DNA from: Enterobacteriaceae bacterium UBA3516
Lineage (GTDB): Bacteria > Pseudomonadota > Gammaproteobacteria > Enterobacterales > Enterobacteriaceae
Direction of reading: 5' to 3'
Length of the DNA: 10,979 nucleotides
Assembly (NCBI GenBank): GCA_002377245.1
Contig: DFPL01000342.1
Location: 310 to 11,288, forward strand
Positions within the stretch are counted from its first letter, which is position 1. The number at the start of each line of letters is the position of its first letter. This document shows positions 8,239 to 10,979 of this stretch, piece by piece. Below the pieces are notes generated by a model, which was not told where the DNA came from, made no database searches, and saw only the letters and a list, made by a program, of their open reading frames with translations. The position numbers were made by a program, and so were the translations under genes.

Positions 8239-9356
8239 AGGGGAGACATTCCACTAAAGATGTAAAGGGAGGCCGCGGCGCTTCCCAGCGTCAGAATTCG
8301 TCCCAAAAATGCGATAACCGGAAGCTGAAGCCAGTTGCTCAATGCCGGGCTGCGTTTGGCAGACCACAGCAGCATGTTGTGAGCAACAGAAATGGCGCCA
8401 AAGAGCGCGCCGCTGATGACGTAATGCCGTTCCAGCCCGTTCCATGCCCCCATACAAAACAGGGTGCAGAAGATGCCAATATTCTGCGCGAGTGTTTTGT
8501 TCTGACGGAAAAAGTCGAGCTTCATCAGATTCATATAAATCGGCATAAAGACCACGTCACGCAGCCACTCAGAGAGGCTAACGTGGAATCGACGCCAGAA
8601 ATCCTGCGGGTTTTTTGCCAGAATCGGCAGGTTAAAGTTGGCCGGAATATTCAGGCCAAACAGGCGACCGGCACCTATGGCCATGTTGCTGTAACCCGCA
8701 AAATCAAAGTAGAGGTAGGTGCTGTAGGCCACCGACATTACCACGCCCACGGTCCAGTCAAACGGGCGATGGCTCCAGGACTGAATAACCAGGTTGTCGA
8801 TCAGCATCGCTAACAGGAATTTCTGAATGATGCCGGTGAAAATCTGCTCCATCGCCGTTAAAAACTGTTCGCGGTTGATGGCAAACAGCGGCTTGCTGAT
8901 GTCAGTCACCCAGGTGCGCCAGCGGTACATCGGGCCGGCGAGGATAATAAACGGCATAAACAGGTAGCAGAAATAATGCAGGAAATGGCGGCTGTCTTTT
9001 TTGCTGCGATACAGCAGCACGTCAATGGCGCGAAACGTCATAAACGAAAGGCCAATCAGGCCCCAGTGGTGGTTAAGATGGAGTTTTACCAGCAGCAGTG
9101 GCAGCAGCTTTAAGGTGACCGCCTGCCAGGTTTTTAGCCAGCCTTTCTCGTTTAAGGTGACGAAGCCATAAAAGACGAAAAATACGGCCACCGGGATCAG
9201 GTAATCATCCTGGAAAATAAACCCCCAGCCTACCGCCGCCAGTACGGAAAACGCCGATAAATAGGTCAGGCGATAACTGAGGATGCGATTCACCAGCGCA
9301 AAGATCAGCGCGGAGGAAAACAGGCAGAAAAAGAATGTGCCGGAGCTGTACATCAT
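8235..9356 (-). CDS. dltB: DltB-like MBOAT membrane acyltransferase with altered catalytic His
   Basis: This 373-residue polytopic inner-membrane protein has many hydrophobic segments. DltB/MBOAT family hallmarks are 'GLSFMTFRAIDVLL' (102-115), 'AGPMYRW' (140-146), 'YLYFDFAGYSNMAIG' (214-228), 'NFNLPILAKNPQDFWRRFH' (240-258) and 'SLSEWLRDVVFMPIY' (260-274). In the family it moves the aminoacyl group from cytosolic carrier thioester across the membrane to a periplasm-facing acceptor. His258 matches the second conserved His (His289 of Streptococcus DltB). The invariant catalytic His of the 'WHG' motif (His336 there) is Asn306 here ('MGAWNGLERH'), codon AAC. The spacing between the two positions (48) agrees with the family, so the alignment is secure. 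Two starts are possible: 9356, or 9353, which is better spaced (6 bases) from GAGGG. The gene follows dltX after 6 bases and overlaps dltA by 4. Confidence 0.9.
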   Translation of the reverse strand: MMYSSGTFFFCLFSSALIFALVNRILSYRLTYLSAFSVLAAVGWGFIFQDDYLIPVAVFFVFYGFVTLNEKGWLKTWQAVTLKLLPLLLVKLHLNHHWGLIGLSFMTFRAIDVLLYRSKKDSRHFLHYFCYLFMPFIILAGPMYRWRTWVTDISKPLFAINREQFLTAMEQIFTGIIQKFLLAMLIDNLVIQSWSHRPFDWTVGVVMSVAYSTYLYFDFAGYSNMAIGAGRLFGLNIPANFNLPILAKNPQDFWRRFHVSLSEWLRDVVFMPIYMNLMKLDFFRQNKTLAQNIGIFCTLFCMGAWNGLERHYVISGALFGAISVAHNMLLWSAKRSPALSNWLQLPVIAFLGRILTLGSAAASLYIFSGMSPL

Positions 9357-9362
9357 TCACCC

Positions 9363-9485
9363 TCAGAATTTTTGGTATTCAAAATGGACTTTAATATTTT
9401 TGCTGTCGTCCACCGTGGACCACGCAACGACAGTCACTGCCAGAAAGAGATAAAGGAAAAAAAGGCGCACCGCATATTTCATCAT
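9363..9485 (-). CDS. dltX: DltX-like one-TM microprotein ending in FxYxxF
   Basis: This 40-residue ORF lies between dltD and dltB and is short enough to be skipped by gene callers. The N-terminus carries basic residues (Lys3, Arg7), then a transmembrane helix at about 8-22, a short polar linker ('STVDDSKN', 23-30) and the C-terminal end 'VHFEYQKF', which places F35-x-Y37-x-x-F40 at the very C-terminus. Firmicute DltX is a microprotein of similar size with one TM segment and a terminal FxYxxF motif, whose Tyr is reported to accept D-Ala from DltB before DltD passes it on. The predicted topology (N-in, C-out) would place the motif in the periplasm. A strong GGAGA Shine-Dalgarno site (9497-9493) sits 7 bases before the first ATG, and that ATG overlaps the dltD stop (ATGA). 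The next gene begins 6 bases after the stop. Coding status is inferred but strongly supported. Confidence 0.82.
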   Translation of the reverse strand: MMKYAVRLFFLYLFLAVTVVAWSTVDDSKNIKVHFEYQKF

Positions 9486-10618
9486 TTAAAATTCTCCGCA
9501 ATAAAACGGTCCATCGGCACCCATGCCAGCTCAGAAGGGTGCAGGCGATCCCAGTTCCAGCCGTTCTGGTAAGGTTGGGCATACATATCCAGATATGGCA
9601 CCTGGTTTTCGGTCAAAATCGCCTGGATCTGTTTATCCGTAGGTTGAAACGTATTGGTGTTGTAGAGCGCCCACGGGTTGATGGGATCGATAATCGCAAT
9701 CACTTGTACGTGGCGTGATTTCAGCAACTGGATGGTCTGGCGGAAGACCGCAATTTGCTTCGGTACGACCGGGGTGTCATCCCACTGTTCTGGGGTATCG
9801 CCTGTTTCATAAATGGATTTATCCATCCACATGGTGGCGGCACTTTGCTGGCGTCTGGCGTTCAGTTCGCGTGCGTGGGCCAGTTCCTTATCCCAGTCAG
9901 GTGCGGCGCTGGCAGCGTGCGGCGCAGGCCACGAGGGGGCGCTATGGGTCTCAATATTGAGCAGGGCGTACCAGTCGTTTTTCACAAGCGTACAGAAGTT
10001 TGCAAACTGGAAGCTCACCTCCTCCCAGAGCATGTTGACATCCCAACCTGAGACTTTCAGCTGAGCGAAGGTCAAATGGCTGGCCTCTTCTTTATCGATA
10101 TTGTGTAAGTAATCCACCAGCAGCGGACGCGCCTGCGGATCCTTCATCAGCGGATCAAATATGGGCGAGGGGAAATGGTCGGCAAAAATGGCCGGCGGAA
10201 TACCTTTGGAATAAAAGCTGTCAGGGGCTAACAACAAGACCACTTTACTGTTTTCATTCAGGTCGTCTTTAAAGCGGGTAAACATTAAGAACTGGGTAAT
10301 GTCATCAACAAATGCATCACCATAGGCCACGACCGGTTTATGCAACTGGTTATTAAGGTAATTATAAACGGCGTAATGTTCATTACGTGAGGTGGCAACT
10401 TCAGAAGCACCAATAAAGAAAATCGCATTGCCTTTTAACGCATGAGAAATAGTGGCGATTTTATCGGCTTGCTCTTTTTGTGTGCCTTCCATTGAGGTAA
10501 TCAACGGGTGAAACTTGAGCGGTCCGGAAAAGCGCGTCATCAGCGGATGCGCGCACAGGAACAGGATTGCCAGCGTTGCCATCAGGATATGCAGGCACAG
10601 AGTATTTTTTATTTTCAT
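9482..10618 (-). CDS. dltD: DltD-like membrane-anchored SGNH-type transferase/thioesterase
   Basis: This 378-residue protein has an N-terminal signal anchor at about 8-26 with no lipobox, and a large extracytoplasmic domain that would lie in the periplasm. The DltD catalytic layout is present: 'FFIGASEVATSRN' with the nucleophile Ser72 (the GSSE block of Firmicute DltD), and near the C-terminus 'DRLHPSELAWVPMD' with Asp357 and His360 completing the triad. Length is close to that of Firmicute DltD. The family transfers or hydrolyses D-Ala esters at the cell surface. The gene is first in the operon and its stop overlaps dltX. The start at 10618 has no clear Shine-Dalgarno site, but no better in-frame start is visible. 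Coding DNA here looks more AT-rich than in dltA or the adhesin. The family assignment rests on the triad and synteny, since overall similarity to Firmicute DltD is not obvious by eye. Confidence 0.85.
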   Translation of the reverse strand: MKIKNTLCLHILMATLAILFLCAHPLMTRFSGPLKFHPLITSMEGTQKEQADKIATISHALKGNAIFFIGASEVATSRNEHYAVYNYLNNQLHKPVVAYGDAFVDDITQFLMFTRFKDDLNENSKVVLLLAPDSFYSKGIPPAIFADHFPSPIFDPLMKDPQARPLLVDYLHNIDKEEASHLTFAQLKVSGWDVNMLWEEVSFQFANFCTLVKNDWYALLNIETHSAPSWPAPHAASAAPDWDKELAHARELNARRQQSAATMWMDKSIYETGDTPEQWDDTPVVPKQIAVFRQTIQLLKSRHVQVIAIIDPINPWALYNTNTFQPTDKQIQAILTENQVPYLDMYAQPYQNGWNWDRLHPSELAWVPMDRFIAENFK

Positions 10619-10649
10619 TATAAATGTAAAACGACCTGGTAATAATTTG

Positions 10650-10678
10650 TTTAAAAATTGTGAGTATTAAATTCACAA
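10650..10678 (-). promoter_or_regulatory. Candidate sigma70 promoter for the dlt-like operon
   Basis: On the - strand TTGTGA (10678-10673, 4/6 match to -35) is followed by a 17-base spacer and TTTAAA (10655-10650, 4/6 match to -10). This predicts a start near 10643 and a leader of about 25 bases before the dltD ATG. The region is sharply AT-rich compared with its surroundings. The element matches are modest, so this remains a prediction. Confidence 0.4.
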
Positions 10679-10679
10679 T
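10657..10679. promoter_or_regulatory. Inverted repeat overlapping the dlt-like promoter (possible operator)
   Basis: ATTGTGA (10657-10663) and TCACAAT (10673-10679) form perfect 7-base arms around a 9-base AT-rich spacer, overlying the candidate -35 and spacer. The half-sites TGTGA/TCACA resemble CRP half-sites, but CRP needs a 6-base spacer, so a different dimeric regulator is more likely. It could also be chance in AT-rich DNA. Confidence 0.35.
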
Positions 10680-10812
10680 AAAACGACTTTCTGCTATCGG
10701 ACACTATATACCAGGAGAATCCGTGGGCAGGAGTGATTCCGTGTAACGGTTTGTACAGACTTAGCGGGGTAATAATATGCCGGCATGCAATACGGAAAGA
10801 GGCACTATCGGT

Positions 10813-10833
10813 CCTCTCCCTTTGCGGGAGAGG
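10813..10833. repeat. REP-like GC-rich hairpin
   Basis: CCTCTCCC (10813-10820) and GGGAGAGG (10826-10833) form a perfect 8-base stem around TTTGC. 'CTCTCCC...GGGAGAG' hairpins recur in intergenic regions of many enterobacteria as REP-type elements. No T-run follows on the + strand, so intrinsic termination is unlikely. The assignment rests on pattern memory only. Confidence 0.45.
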
Positions 10834-10979
10834 GATCCCCAGTAATATTACGTTTTACAGCGATAACACGGCGCCATGAGAATAAAACAGTTACAGCGAT
10901 GACTGGGTCCGGCTGAAAATCGACGAAGCGTATCCGTACGGCCGGCGCGACGCGCAGGGATGCGCGGCGAGGGCGACTT

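Larger units (their letters stand above)
10619..10979. other. Intergenic region upstream of dltD with no supported gene
   Basis: No ORF here has a credible start with protein-like character. Besides the candidate promoter and the REP-like hairpin, the stretch contains a 10-base palindrome (ATGCCGGCAT, 10777-10786), a 10-base direct repeat TTACAGCGAT (10855-10864 and 10891-10900), and a small GC-rich inverted repeat CGCGC/GCGCG (10951-10955 and 10962-10966) near the window edge. The first 80 bases are AT-rich and the last 60 strongly GC-rich, which suggests a patchwork of intergenic repeats. Confidence 0.6.

Noticed and set aside
10461..10676. 71-codon frame overlapping the dltD start
   Set aside because: It runs out of frame through the dltD signal-anchor region. 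The dltD frame shows a signal anchor and the catalytic triad, so this one is a shadow.
10657..10679. CRP binding site
   Set aside because: The half-sites TGTGA/TCACA are present, but the spacer is 9 bases and not the required 6, so it was kept only as a generic inverted repeat.
10751..10778. Possible + strand promoter (TTGTAC, 16-base spacer, TAATAT)
   Set aside because: It has a poor -35 match and no downstream gene in the window to support it.
10907..10979. Start of another + strand gene at the right edge (open frame from CTGAAAATCGACGAAGCG)
   Set aside because: No start codon with a ribosome site is visible, the frame has no recognisable family, and the GC-rich inverted repeat suggests intergenic repeat DNA. 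The sequence is too short to decide.

Overview
The window looks like the chromosome of a GC-rich Gram-negative gammaproteobacterium, probably in the Enterobacterales. This is judged from base composition, dense ATGA-coupled gene packing, a REP-type hairpin and a Rho-independent bidirectional terminator; no taxonomic marker is present. It holds two convergent gene blocks that meet at a shared terminator near 6500-6540.

Left block, + strand (1-6410). The window opens inside a very large repetitive surface protein (1-3723, 5' end missing). Its visible part has two Ig-like/cadherin-like repeat pairs, a seven-unit propeller-like block, more Ig-like domains and an unrecognised C-terminal domain. 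Its stop codon overlaps the start of an 896-residue cytosolic protein in which a PAPS-dependent sulfotransferase domain is set between TPR arrays (3720-6410). The 4-base overlap suggests coordinated synthesis, and possibly sulfation of the adhesin before export.

Right block, - strand (10618 to 6566). This is a compact five-gene operon that resembles the D-alanylation (dlt) system of Gram-positive teichoic acids. It is ordered dltD-dltX-dltB-dltA-dltC, whereas Firmicutes usually have X-A-B-C-D. The genes encode a periplasmic SGNH-like transferase (DltD), a 40-residue one-TM microprotein ending in FxYxxF (DltX-like, easily missed by gene callers), an MBOAT membrane acyltransferase (DltB), an amino-acid adenylating ligase (DltA) and a phosphopantetheine carrier protein (DltC). 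Junctions are ATGA overlaps or gaps of 17 bases or less. Gram-negatives lack teichoic acids, so the acceptor must be another envelope polymer such as LPS, O-antigen, capsule or a glycan.

Two key positions deviate from the family. The MBOAT 'WHG' catalytic histidine is Asn in DltB. The Cys that sets D-Ala selectivity in Bacillus DltA is Ile. Both hint at altered chemistry or substrate, or at loss of function. Together with the DltX-like microprotein, this operon is the best candidate for an undescribed system here.

Right edge (10619-10979). About 360 bases upstream of dltD have no supported gene. They hold a candidate promoter overlapping an AT-rich inverted repeat, a REP-like hairpin and short repeats.
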